From: Humulus lupulus
Lineage: Eukaryota > Streptophyta > Magnoliopsida > Rosales > Cannabaceae
Length of the DNA stretch: 64,000 nucleotides
Assembly: GCF_963169125.1 (NCBI RefSeq)
Contig: NC_084798.1
Span: forward strand, 175,861,980-175,925,979
Reading direction: 5' to 3'
The notes beneath the pieces are model-generated. The model saw nothing but the letters and a program-made list of their open reading frames with translations, had not been told where the DNA came from and searched no databases. A program made the translations under genes and the position numbers. Shown here in pieces: positions 35,712 through 47,317 of the stretch (within the stretch, counting starts at the first letter, position 1; every line of letters begins with the position of its first letter).

Positions 35712-37240
35712 TACTACTACTATCTAGCTAGTTAAGTAAATATTCTGGGACTCTACACACAAGTACTCAATATCTCAGATGAGACTTGTTTTGAGTACAA
35801 CTAATATTCACTTGATTGACTTGTTGTTACCTATTGAACCTAGCACTAGTTAAATAACTAGTGCTAAGATAGGTTACCATCAATCATGAATATATTTAGG
35901 GAGTTTAAGTCCCATCCCTCGAGATGATGTAGCCACTAAATCCCTCGTTAATGGCTTAGTGAAAGGATCTGCCAGATTTTCACTTATTCTCACATAGGAT
36001 ATTGAGATGACTTCTCTTTGAATCAATTCTCTTACATATCCATGTCTTAGACTAATATTTCTAGACTTCCCATTATACACTCTGTTGTATGCTCTAGCCA
36101 ATGTTGCTTGGCTATCACAATGTATCGATATAGTGGATACATTCTCTTTGATTAGGGGTATCTCTATCAATAGATCCCTTAACCATTCGACCTATTTTCC
36201 TATAGCAGCTAGAGCTATAAACTCTACTTCCATAGTGGAATGAGATATACAGGTTTGTTTCTTGGAACCTCAAGAAATTGCACCCCCACCAAGTGCAAAT
36301 ACCCAACCAGTTGTGGACAAGTTGTCCCCAAGATTGGATAACCAGCTTGCATCTGTATATCCTTCTAAGATTGAAGGAAATTTGGAGTAATGAAGGCTTA
36401 GTCCTTTGGTTTTCTTGAGATAACCTAGGACTCTTCCAATCGCCTTCCAGTGATCCACACTTGGATTACTTGTAAAACTACTAAGTTTACTTACCGCAAA
36501 TGATATATCAGGTCTAGTACATTGGGCAGCGTACATTAGACTCCCTATAGCACTAGCGTACTCCAATTGAGCCACCGCTTTTCCTTCATTCTTCTCTAGT
36601 TTTACACTATGATCGAATGGAGTTTTGGCATCTTTAACCTTGAGATGGTTAAATTTGTTCAATACTATCTCAACATAGTGGGCTTGCCCTAACTCAAAAC
36701 TCCCAATATGTTTATTTACTTTGATACCAAGTATGGTGTCAACTTCTCCAAGATCTTTCATCTTGAAGGTTGATGATAGAAACCTCTTCATTTCTTCTAT
36801 CCCTTTCATGCTATCACATAGAATAAGCATGTCACCCACATATAAGCAAACAATGATCACATATCCCTTACAAGTTTTGGAATACAAACACTTATCTCCA
36901 TTGTTATGTCTAAACCCATTAGACATGATGGCTTGATCAAATTTCTCATGCCATTGCTTAGGAGCTTGTTTCAATCCATATAAGGATTTTACAAGTCTAC
37001 ATACTTTATGTTCATATTTTGGTAGGACAAACCCTTCGGGTTGTTCCATATAGACCTCCTCATTGAGGTCACCATTAAGGAATGTCGTTTTGACATCCAT
37101 TTGATGAACATACAAGTTGTGTATAGAAACTAAAGCGAACAAAATTCTTATAGAAGTTGTTCTTGCAACAGGCGCATAGGTATCAAAATAATTGATACCC
37201 TCTTTTTGCCTAAACCCTTTAGCTACTAATCTAACTTTAA
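35425..37240 (-). mobile_element. Reversed Ty1/copia fragment F inside copia E
   Basis: Minus-strand RT-RNase H is preceded by nothing recognisable as integrase and followed (35425-35879) by about 450 bp that could be its 3' LTR. Copia E integrase sequence adjoins it on both sides (LQQNGIE on the left, NGRVE on the right). About 30 bp of E seems to have been lost at the junction. The LTR ends and a target duplication could not be fixed. Confidence 0.7.
35667..35722. repeat. (ACT)n microsatellite
   Basis: About 17 ACT units with one break near 35710, inside the presumed LTR of fragment F. A perfect 12-bp inverted repeat with a 2-bp centre (tagcactagtta and its complement) lies at 35841-35866 in the same region. 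Confidence 0.9.
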
Positions 37241-37271
37241 AGGCGGGACAAAATGGTCGAGTTGAATGCAA
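35880..37271 (-). pseudogene. Copia RT and RNase H of fragment F
   Basis: Minus strand, 37235 to 36270: FKVRLVAKGFRQKEGINY, VHQMDVKTTFLNGDLNEEVYMEQPEGF, RLVKSLYGLKQAPKQWHEKFD. The active-site box (36842-36831) is YVGD, so the first catalytic Asp is lost. RNase H continues (TRPDISFAVSKLSSF, EGYTDASW). After a break near 36270-36170 the end of RNase H lies at 36170-35880 (HCDSQATLARA, DPFTKPLTRD). The open stretch is long for a dead copy, so F is younger than its host element E. Confidence 0.85.
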
Positions 37272-38488
37272 GCATAGACAAATTTTTGAATTTGGTCTTT
37301 CTATGCTTGCTCACTCAAACCTCCCACTAAAATACTGGTTATATGCTTTTAGGCCATTTTTTTATACTATAAATAGACTTCCATATTCAACTTGAGGCTT
37401 CAAATCCCCATATCAAATGTTGTATGATAGGTCCCCTGATTACTCTTTTTTTCAAACTTTTGGATGTCTATGTTACCCTTATCTCCGACCATATAGCAAG
37501 CATAAAATTAAATTACGATTTGTTTCTTGTGTATTTTTAGGATACAATACTTTACATAAGGGTTATATATATCTAAATCCTACTTCTAATAGAGTGTATG
37601 ACAATCACCATGTTGTGTTTGATGAAACAATGTTTCCTTACAAAAATTTACTATCATCCACTTCTTATGACACACACAAATCCACTGATGTTACTAATGC
37701 TATTTTACCTGACATATGCACAACTAACATTACTCCTACTCGGTCTACTGTATCACAAATGTTACCATCTATAAGTACAGCTCCAAATCCTTCTGCCACC
37801 ACTACTCAAGACTCTGCTCAACAACAACCATGTTCGTCCATTTTGTTAGCTGAATCTGCCACCTCTATAACTCCATCTAATGCTCTACCATCTTCTATTG
37901 CTCAAAGTTCCTCCAATGTTCATCCAACCAGATGGAAGAGTGGTATATCCAAAAAGAAAGTCTTTATTGCCTCCAAATCAATTGACCTGATCAACAATGA
38001 ACCACAAAACTACAAACAGGCTCTCACCTCAAAGGAATGGACTTCTTCCATGGCTGTAGAATTAGAAGCTTTAAACTGAAATTTTACTTGGTTTCTAACT
38101 CCAAAACCACCAAATGTCAACATTATTGGCTCCAAGTGGATATTCCGAATGAAAAGGAAACTAGATGGCACAATAGACATATACAAAGCTCGTTTAGTAG
38201 CTCAAGGATACACATAAACACAGGGATTAGACTACACTGAAACTTTTAGTCTAGTCGTTAAAATATCAACTATTAGAATCATCCTAACAATTGCTATTAC
38301 TCATGGTTGGCAGGTCAAACATTTAGATATACAAAATACATTTCTCAATGGTCATCTAGAAGAAACCGTGTACAATGCTCAACCTCCAGGTTTCATCAAC
38401 TCTACCTCTCTACATCATGTCTGTCGCTTAATAAAAGCTCTCTATGGCCTCAAGCAAGCTCCTAGAGCTTGGTTTCACAAGTTAAGTT

Positions 38489-40024
38489 TGATGGCTGTCG
38501 TATACCACAACAAATTTAACAATGATTTTTCTTTCAATACTTCCAATTATTTTAGTATAATAGCAAGCACAGGTTTAACCCATGAGGACTATAGCACACT
38601 TTATTATTCAATAATTAACAATAAAACTTAAAAGGGGGATTTTGAGTTTTAACTCAAAATTAAATAACATAAACTAGAAAGCAAATAATGATTGATATTG
38701 CAATATTAAGAAACAGTTAAAGGTTAATCTCCACCCTCAACAATCATTCCTAATCACTAATAATAAATATTATTCCAATTTCTCAATTAAACTATTAACC
38801 CTGTAGATAATGCTGAAGCAGACAATTATCCCAGTCTCCCTATTATAAGTAATCAAGGCGAAGCGCTCAATAATTAACTCTTTTATCTAAGCAATAAATC
38901 TATGAAGCATACAATCTATTTAACATAGATAAAGCATTAAGTCCTATGGAAACAAGTTAATCTAGGCAATAAATTAATGAAGCATATAATTCATTTAACC
39001 TATGTTCCATTTTTCATCAGAATCAACAATTCTTTTGACATAACTATCAATTGCAATTTATCACATACACTTAGAATCCTAAACTATTAGGTGAGTAGTA
39101 ATTCTAAGATGAAAAATGAATAATGTAAAACCTTAATTAGTTGACCACCTAACACGAAATCACAAAATTCATAACATTCAATTGGAAAAATAGAAACAAT
39201 TTAATATTGAGAGAAATTAAAGAATAATATTCATTATCAACCATCAAGAATTCATGTGTTGGGTTTTGAATTAACCCTTAACCTAAAAGGAACCTACTCC
39301 ATAATAGTAATCATAATCACAAACATAATTATAATTAAGATTAAAGAGATTAAGGGAAGAAAAGAAATTAGATTGATGAACAATAGTATTGTAGTCTTCT
39401 CTCCAGCCCTTTCTGAGTCTTTTTCTCTCTTAAACCGTAATAAAAACTTCTCTCAAATTAACCCTAATAAATCTTTTATATTCTCCTTTAAATTCTAATT
39501 AAAATGTAATTAAAAATATTAAAACAACGTCGCAGGCTGCGGCCTGGAAAATGCGTGTCGTGCCTACAACAAAATGTGTGCAGAAATTGATCACGTAGGC
39601 AGCGGCCTGAAAAAACTGAGCAGCAGCGTGTCTGGAAAAAAAAAATCTAAAATGCCAATTCCATTTAAAGTGTCGCGGCCTGAATTTTATAGGCTGCAAC
39701 CTATCTTCAATTTATTCTTTTCTCATCCTTAGAAAGCTTGTACGCTGCCGCCACTTCAATATTTCAATCCCGAAAGCCTAAAATGCTTCAAAAACTTCAT
39801 TTTAACCTTATCTCAGCGAGTCTTTTTCAACCTATGATTCATAAACTACAATTGCCATTGAAATGTCAGATTTATCATCATAAAATGCAATGTAGAAAAT
39901 ATGTTGTAGAGACATTAAATTAAGTTAAAACTACTAAAAATGCTATCATCACACAATCAGAGCATGGAAAAACTTATCAAATATTAAAATAAAAATAACC
40001 TTATCAAAGTTCCTCTCTCCTACA
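38489..40024. mobile_element. Unclassified 1.5 kb insertion in copia E reverse transcriptase
   Basis: Copia RT stops after FHKLS and resumes at 40025 with GIL-FV. The inserted block starts TGATGGCTGTCG and ends CTCTCCTACA, so TG...CA ends would fit a solo LTR of some 1.5 kb; only a weak aagt/cagt match flanks it. It has no coding capacity. A patch at 39530-39640 repeats gcagcggcctg-like words. It might also be a non-autonomous DNA element. Confidence 0.5.
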
Positions 40025-41029
40025 GTGGAATTTTATTTGTTCAAAGTCTGATACATCCTTATTCTTTTACTCTCAGCATAACATTATCATATTTATTTTA
40101 GTTTATGTAGATGGTATCCTTATTACAGACAATGATTCTACTAAAATTCATTCATTGATAACAAGTCTACATCACAAATTTCTTTTGCGTGATTTAGGTC
40201 CTTTGTCATATTTTCTTGGATTGAAAGTTCATCATGAGTTAGGCAATCTTCATCTGTCTCAAACTCGATATATCACAAATCTTCTTCAAAAATTGGACAT
40301 ATTTGACACAAAAACAGCTCCTACACTAGGTGCTTTAGGTGGTTTAGACTCTCAATATGATGGTCATCCCCTTGAGGATCCAACACTATATAGATCTATT
40401 GTTGGTGCTCTGCAATATGCTACTCTCACCAGACCTGAAATCAACTTTGCAATGAATTGTGCATGTCAATTCATGCACAAACCTTCCACTACACATTGGA
40501 ACTTTGTCAAGCGAATACTTCATTATCTTCGTGGTACACAACAACATGGTCTCCTATTCACTCCTGTTACTAACCTTCACTTAACTGCTTACACAGATGC
40601 TGATTAGGTAGCCAATCCTGATGATAGGAGAAGTACAGGCGGATACAATGTTTTTCTTGGTTCAAATCTCATATCTTGGTGTTCCTCAAAGAAAAAAGTG
40701 GTTTCCAGAAGCAGTACAGAATCTGAATATAGGGCCCTAGCAAATGTGGCCACTGAATTGTCTTGTATCAGATTTTTGCTTCAAGAAATTCAAATCAATC
40801 TTACTTCTATCCCATTAATCTGGTGCGATAATATCAACGCAGTACATCTAGCTAGTAACCTAATATTTTATGCTCACACTAAGCATATTGAAATAGATTT
40901 CCATTTTTTCAAAGATATGGTTATCCACAAGACTCTAAAAGTTCAATATGTCTCCACAATAGATCAAGTAGCTGATATTTTCACAAAACATTTAGATGCT
41001 ACTCGCTTCAGTACTCTACGCATCAAGCT

Positions 41030-43228
41030 TGTAGCATCTTAAATTTGCTAATAAGGCTTAGGGCCTTGATTAGTGTGTCGGGAGGGTAATAATTGATTTA
41101 ATTATGCTAATATGTGAATTAAATGATTATATGATTATAAATGCATGTTTAGGTGAATTAAATATGCATGAGGGCCGCATCTAGTTATTAGGGATGTATT
41201 TGTAATTTTAGCCCGTGGAGGGCATAAATGTGATATATGTGTATATTGTGATTGATACCCTGAGTGAGTGGCGATATATTTGTGATGCACGATCCGAGAT
41301 GGTCCTAGGGAGCAGTTTAGCTAAATATTCATAACTGGGTTGAATACCTGGCTCGAAAGGAGCCTAGGGGTATTTTGGGAATATAGTATATGTTCGAAAA
41401 TTACCAGGTAACAAGTAGTAATTTAGCAATTATTTGGGCATGTCGGGATTTATTGGGAATTTATAGGAGTACTCAAGGAATTAGTGAGAATGGTGCAAAT
41501 GACAGAATTTCCCTTGGTGGGTTAGAAGGGCTAGGCAATTCTCTAGGGTCACATTGGTCTTTTTGGTGAGTAAGTTAACCTTAGTTAACTTAAAACAAAC
41601 CAGAAACTCTATCACTCAGCTCTCCCTCTCTCCCTCCCGTTTCCCTCTCTCTCTCTTGGTCTTTGGAAGGGTGCTGAGAGTTTTGAAGAAAATTGTCTGG
41701 AAATTGAGGATTCAAGGCTAGAGTTTGTGAGGATTGAAGCTTGGAGACTTGGGGAATTAGTTCAAGCTGAATTTAGGATTTCATATTGAATTCTCTGAGT
41801 AGTTTGCTGTAACTTTTGGTATGATGGCATAGGTTCTAGTTATATTGAATTTAGGTGTCAAGCTTTGGTTGTGATGAGTTTTTGTTGAGGTTTTGGATGT
41901 TTTGTATCAGTTATGTTGTTTGGATATGAATCTTAGGTGGAATTCTAGGATTAAGGCTCATAATTGGTGAGTTTCAGGGAGGTTGGCTCGTGAAATGCAT
42001 GGGAAATTATGGGTTTAGAAGCTCGAGTCGCGACCCGCTTGAACGTAGAGGCCTGAGGGCCTTAGAAATCTGTCTAGACGTTGCAGTGCAGGGTCTAGAG
42101 TGCCGCGACCCATGTCCTTCAGCAGAGATGGGTTTTGCCTCTGACTTGGGTGCACCGTGACTCTTATGGTGTTGGGCCGTGACTCAAATGTGAAATGTTG
42201 GCTATTTGAGGGTTTTAAGCTCGGGAACCCAAATGTTAAAGCTCGGGAAGGATTCTACTGCCCGGTTTAGTAGAATCCAAGATCCCAGATGCTAGATTGA
42301 TATTCCAAAGTTCATATTTGGTTTAGGGCTTCATGGATGGTTAATGTGAATGCATTGTGACTAGGTTTTCAACGAGGCTCGGGTTAGAGGACTGAGCTCG
42401 GGATCGCGGTACTCAGATAGCTCAAGACACAGGCAAGAAAATTGTTGTACCCGTAGAGCAGGGCATTGCCCTATTGTTTGTATTGTAGGGTGCGACCCTA
42501 ATGTTTATGTTTAATATGCGTGTAAATATATGTGAATGTTATGTATATTTATGAATAAACGACGAAGGTTGAAAATCGGGAACGGCGAAGGCAGAGAACG
42601 ACAAGAAGCCGGGTACAGCAAGGGGTCGAGATCGACGTTAAGCACATCGAGTGCTTGCTGTTAGAACGATACCCTCCTAGGGTGTTGTATCCACTCGTTT
42701 GGTGAAGACTGCGAACCTGGGGCCTGGTAAAGCGCCTGGGACGGCGTAGGCTGCTATGTGTTTAGCTCATTGGCTGTTTTGTTGTGTATTATGGGTTGCT
42801 ATGTTATATGTTATATGATGAGTTTTCTTTCTGGGCTTCAGCTCACAGGTGCTCTATGGTGCAAGTAAAGGCAAAGGGAAGGTTGACCAAGCATGAGTAC
42901 GGAGAGCGTGGAGCGATGGGTACATGTTCGGCCTACCTGGTTGCCACGACCAGGTTTATTTTGGGGAAGTACTGTAATGAACCGTTTTGTCGCTTAGGTC
43001 GACCCTAATTGTATTTTTGAGTTGTAATGTATTTTCTAAACAATATTTTGGGGATCCCAACTGTATAAATTTTAATGATTTCAATGAATGTCCAAATTTT
43101 TATAATTAATGTCATTAAACGAGTTTTATTTCGGTTTAGTCACACTTTTAACCTAAAATCTCGATTAGCGAGCTAATGGCACATTTTTAACTCAGATAGT
43201 AACGATTCTAAGGAAGTAGGACATTACA
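41030..43228 (+). mobile_element. Solo LTR K (2.2 kb) of a long-LTR gypsy family
   Basis: It aligns end to end, with many differences, to the LTR at 48719-51153. The shared start is TGTAgCaTC ... AAATTnnCTAATAnGnCTTAG; the end is acattaca against gcgttaca. The shared inside includes gggctcgg...ttagtagaatccaag. It has no internal region or partner LTR, so it is a solo LTR. It sits between the RNase H end and the purine tract of copia E. Flanking aagct and cagca do not form a duplication. Confidence 0.75.
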
Positions 43229-43258
43229 CAGCACAAAGTGGTTCCAAGACCCTTTGGC

Positions 43259-43268
43259 TTGAGGGGGG
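43259..43268 (+). other. Polypurine tract of copia E
   Basis: ttgagggggg directly precedes the 3' LTR start TGTTAATAATTAAC. Confidence 0.8.
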
Positions 43269-43484
43269 TGTTAATAATTAACTGTTTAATATAACCGTAT
43301 TTAGTTAATTATTTCTTATTAGTTCAGTTTGTATTATATTAGTTATTTAGTTTAGACTTTTAGTTAGTTTTCTTGTTTTGTTGTATTCTTTTTCAGTCTA
43401 TAAAGAAAATGATAAAACCAAGCATAAGCATATCGACTTATGCACTTTCATTTTCTCTTATTTAACTTTCTTCGCATACTAACA
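43269..43484 (+). repeat. 3' LTR of copia E (216 bp)
   Basis: It matches the 5' LTR at 21734 (shared taactgttt-atataaccgta, agttagttttcttg and cttttt-cagtctataaa blocks) and ends ATACTAACA. Such a short LTR is usual for this kind of copia element. Confidence 0.85.
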
Positions 43485-44224
43485 CGTTTTTTAAAAAACA
43501 ATAAAAAAATATCTAAAAATAATTAAACAACAATTAAACATCAACACAACAACAAAATAACTATACATAAACTTAAACACCTAAAAATAATAGGAAAACA
43601 ACTATACATAAATCTAAATAACACAAAAACAACTAAAAAACAACACAAAAGATGAAAAAATACAAAACTGTAAAAATGTAAAAAATTTCTTAAAATCGTA
43701 AAATTGAAAAAAATAACTAATTTTTCAGTTTGTAAAAATGGAATTTTTTAGCAAAATTAAGTGTATTTTATAAATTTTCCTAAATACGCACAAAAGTATT
43801 ACACATAAGATTGGATAGTTTTTCAATCAATCACATTTTATATATTAAAATAATAACATATTATTTTAAAAAATAATGTCATACCACTATATAATATATA
43901 TAATATTTTAAAAAGATTATCGATCGGATATACTTAAATTGTATAAATATTTTATACATAATAATATATATATTTAATCTCAACTATACAATTAAAATTA
44001 ATATATTAGTCACTACTTAAAAATATTTATAACTAAAATTAAATATTAATTATGATATATAAAAAATATGTACAATTTCAGTATATTTCTTACAAACTAT
44101 ATCATCAAAGTATGAGTATTTTTACTACAAATAATTCTATTATTGATATGTTCTTTAAAGTATAAAATAAAATATCACATCTATCAGTGTAATGAGCTTT
44201 GACAGATGTTAAATAACTTCATAA
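43485..44224. other. AT-rich intergenic sequence
   Basis: No gene. A-rich aacaact/aaacaac words fill 43495-43700, echoing 21290-21400 on the other side of copia E. The rest is AT-rich without recognisable structure. Confidence 0.4.
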
Positions 44225-44650
44225 AAATAGGATTCACTTCATTCATATATACCCCACACGTCAATGAATTTTCAGCCATTGAAAAGTCTTCGTAGAAAAG
44301 TCTTTGGATGAGAAGGAGACCTATTATAAAGGTCTATCAAGTGAATACACATTTGGGAAAGCAATGGTGGCCTAGCTATGATAAATATAAGGCATACGAC
44401 GAAATAATAAAAGCCAAAAACTTTTGAACATATCATCATATTAATCAGTCGGTGATAATGTTTGAAAAAGATTGTGGACAGTATAACTCTAACGCATAAA
44501 CAATTTTTTTTTTTAATGAAAAATATACTTTTTGTCTTATCACAACACGTGTCATTTTGGTGCTCTCCTCTCTCTAAATATAAATATATATATATTTATA
44601 TAAAGAACCACCGAGTGAGTTCAAGTAAATTGGGCCCAATTATTGCTCTC
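44225..44650 (+). pseudogene. Duplicated phytocyanin promoter region, exon 1 lost
   Basis: This segment repeats the upstream region of the intact gene (about 17935-18365) in the same orientation. Shared words include cccacacgtcaat, cagccatt-aaaagtctt, aaagcaatggtgg, ttttgaacatatcatcat, cagtcggt and cacaacacgtgtc-att. It ends around gtaaattg-gccca, after which the intact gene has its 5' UTR and exon 1; here unrelated AT-rich sequence follows and no signal-peptide exon exists. Confidence 0.8.
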
Positions 44651-44682
44651 CTTGTAGTGAGTGTTTTTAGTTTTCAATTAAA

Positions 44683-45412
44683 TATAAGGCATGGTGCAAA
44701 ATGACTTTTAATGTTGTGTGAAAGTAAGTAAATGTCTATATTTTTAATTTTGTAGTAAAATAGTCTAATCATCTATTTAATATCACATATTACCAAATAC
44801 ACCCTTGAACAAATTACTATTTTATTCTAAATATTTTAATATTATAGTATATGTATATTAGTTTTGTTTAATCAGTTTTTATTATAAAGTTATTTTGATT
44901 TTTTTTCGTTTTTTATGGGTTGTTGAATGATATACCATACCACAAAATATATATACTGAGTTAAAAAATAATATACCATCAAAACTTACAAAATTATTAC
45001 TAAAAAATGTATATCCTATGCTAACAAAATTATATACTACCATTAAAATGTATATACCATGATAGAAAATTATATACTACCACTATGTATAATAAAATAG
45101 AAATTAAATATCATAAAAAAAAATTATATACCATACCACAAAAAACATATACACTAATTGGAAAATAATATAGCAACAACCTATAAAAAACTTAAAAAAT
45201 CAATATAACTTTAAAATAAAAACTAATTAAACAAAACTAATAGACATATACCATTATATTAAAGTCATACAGTCCTAAATAAATAAATAAAATTATAAAA
45301 AAAGACAATTTAGGTAATCAACAATGTAAAATGGACATTTATTTATAATTTTAAAAATGAGGACATTAACTTCTTGATAGCTTTATTTTGGACAATTTCC
45401 TATAATTTCTCT
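44683..45412. mobile_element. Fold-back (long inverted repeat) element, MULE-like
   Basis: The left arm around 44835-44905 (tagtatatgtatattagttttg, ttaatcagtttttattat-aaagtta) pairs closely with the right arm around 45190-45260 read in inverse. Weaker pairing continues outward to about 44690 and 45405. The word ttaaatata flanks both ends (about 44677-44686 and 45413-45421), a possible 9-bp duplication. No coding capacity. It lies where the intron of the broken phytocyanin copy would be. Confidence 0.6.
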
Positions 45413-45621
45413 TAAATATACGATACAATAAGTAATACGTATGATTAGTGATATTGGCACACATAAATATTGCTATAGCAGCACATTATGGGTCCTGCTC
45501 ATATGATTTAATATTAATTTTCGTATATTTTAATTTAAATTATAATAAATTAGACTGCTAGTAAATTGTAATAATAATATGGTATATGTGAAATGAAAAT
45601 TAAAATCATTTGTCAAATAAT

Positions 45622-46670
45622 GCTGTCCCAAATTATGTCGATCCAATAAAATTTGGACACCTCACTAAGACTTTAAAATAAAGTTTTCTTAACTTAATTT
45701 TCTAAATGGTTGTCGTTAGTAAGAAAGCCTCCCATCAACTAATGATAGTTATTTCTTTTTGCTGTTGCCATCTTCTTCTGATTTCCTTCTCATCTTCGGG
45801 CATATATAAATATGCTAGATACAAGCAATTACGTTACATTATTAATTATTTTTATTAAATTTATATTAATATCATGTAAATTTTAAAATAAAATTTTTAT
45901 TTTAATTAAATAATTTATTTAGTTTTATTTAAATTTATGTTTGTTTTAGTTTTTGAATTTAAGAGTGACAACAAAAAATTATTTATTATATATTTAATAT
46001 ATTATTAAATATTATATGTACATTTTAAATTTAAAGTTGTTGCTAGATTTTTCTAAAAGAATAATTTGGTGCTAATTCATAGTAAATTATATTATATATT
46101 TAATATGATATTATTCTAATAAGTGAGTTTAAGATTAATTAAATTTTATTTAAGTTATAAAATATATGATTTTATTATTTTTAAATAATTATTATTGTAA
46201 AATATTTTAAAATATCATATTTTAATTTGTTTAATTATTTATTATTTTTAAATAATTATTATTGTAAAATATCTTATTTTAATGTTTTAATTATTTATTT
46301 TATTTTATTTAAATTTAAGTGTTTACAAACTATAATTAAATATAAAAATATTTTGTTCAATAAAAAAATATTCTATTAAAGTTAATATTAAAAAAATAAA
46401 AAATATTAATAAATAATTTTTGTTATTTATACACTTATCTAGAAGATATATATATATTTTATTATTATTCTAAAGTTGTGAGTCAAGATACCCAGCGGTG
46501 AAAAATCGAAGGGTTGGGAAACATGGTCTTTTAGGGAAAAAAATAAATGATTAAAAGATCGTTAATATACGGAAAGTCAGACAAATTAAATGAGCATATT
46601 TCTTCTTTAAAACTTTTAATGTGATATCAAAATTTTATTGGATAGATACAATATGGACAACAATTTTTGG
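45622..46670. repeat. Inverted-repeat pair about 1 kb apart
   Basis: gatccaataaaatttgga...cactaaga-ttt near 45640-45690 matches, inverted, the stretch near 46605-46650 (tccaataaaatttt when read on the minus strand), with about 45 paired positions. The DNA between is extremely AT-rich and non-coding. It may be a decayed DNA transposon; no target duplication was found. Confidence 0.4.
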
Positions 46671-46998
46671 CAGGAGATCTAAATACATGGGTGTATAGTA
46701 ATATTCTTATTATAAGTAATGCTAGACACAACTACACATTTAAAATCCACAGGATATATTTTTAATCACATATATAATTAGTCGGGTTCTACTCTTTTTA
46801 AATCTCAACGGTTGAGTGCATTTTCAGTGTATAATATAAGTGTGTGCCTTAATTTATCTTCTTGTAATACATTGAATATTTATAAAAAAAAATCACCGAC
46901 TAGTCGATTACAAATAATCTAATCAATTCCATGTATACATGTTCAAAATAATATAAATGATGACATTTTTATTCTGCTAATAATTTTATTTTGTTCAG

Positions 46999-47174
46999 TA
47001 TTTAATTGGAGTGAATCACACAACGTGGCTGAAGTATCAACAGAAGCCGAATACGAACAATGCTTAAAAGCTTCAGCAAAACTGTTAAGTGATAAAAGCC
47101 CATTTGTGTATTCCATCACCAAGACTGTTGACAAGTTTTATGACGGCCAAGATAGTTCGTTGACGATAAAATGA
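46999..47174 (+). pseudogene. Phytocyanin pseudogene, exon 2 remnant
   Basis: After a ttgttcag splice acceptor (to 46998) the frame reads FNWSESHNVAEVSTEAEYEQC and on to a TGA at 47172-47174. It is about 60% identical to exon 2 of the intact gene over 46 positions. The first copper His is kept. The stretch that in the intact protein runs FICTIGSHC is missing, taking with it the Cys and second His ligands and the disulfide partner. The Pro/Thr linker and GPI tail are also gone. The 3' flank (47174-47315) is again homologous to that of the intact gene. No exon 1 is found upstream, so this is a dead tandem duplicate rather than a copper-free early-nodulin-like protein. Confidence 0.85.
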
Positions 47175-47317
47175 ATAAAAGTAACCTAATAATTCACAAA
47201 TCATGGGAGCAAAATTCTTCAGTTTGAATATTGTTGTCCTCTCATATAACTTTGTGGTAACTAATATGTGTCACCAATTAAAGGTTGATCATATATATTT
47301 TATAAATCTTATTAGGT

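Larger units (their letters stand above)
21993..41029 (+). pseudogene. Gag-pol of copia E (discontinuous)
   Basis: Gag starts with ATG at 21993 and is open to 22305, where CACTA enters inside the LILSW segment; it resumes at 33853 in frame (SSLNPE). A CCHC zinc knuckle lies at 34406-34447 (CQLCGKQGHLAYQC). The protease motif DSGA is at 34560-34571. The pre-integrase and integrase N-terminus (HLGHAH, CQFGK, DLIYSDLWGA) lie at 34734-35201. The integrase core decays to about 35425, where the reversed copia F enters; integrase resumes at about 37241 (NGRVE). Reverse transcriptase runs from about 38080 (ARLVAQGYT, LYGLKQAPRAWFHKL) to 38488, then from 40025. Its active-site box at 40104-40115 is YVDG, with the second Asp lost. 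RNase H follows to 41029 (STESEYRALA). Stops occur throughout. It is inactive. Confidence 0.85.
21734..43484 (+). mobile_element. Ty1/copia retrotransposon E, split by four later insertions
   Basis: It is bounded by related LTRs at 21734-21911 and 43269-43484. Removing CACTA (22306-33852), the reversed copia fragment (about 35425-37240), the insert 38489-40024 and the solo LTR 41030-43228 leaves about 4.6 kb in the usual copia order gag, protease, integrase, reverse transcriptase, RNase H. No convincing target duplication is left at its ends (ttgca on the left, cgttt on the right). Confidence 0.88.

Noticed and set aside
36721..36936. Plus-strand frame inside fragment F
   Set aside because: It is opposite intact copia reverse transcriptase coding on the minus strand.
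46999..47174. A functional copper-free early-nodulin-like protein
   Set aside because: No signal-peptide exon, no linker or GPI tail, and an altered end; pseudogene is the simpler reading.
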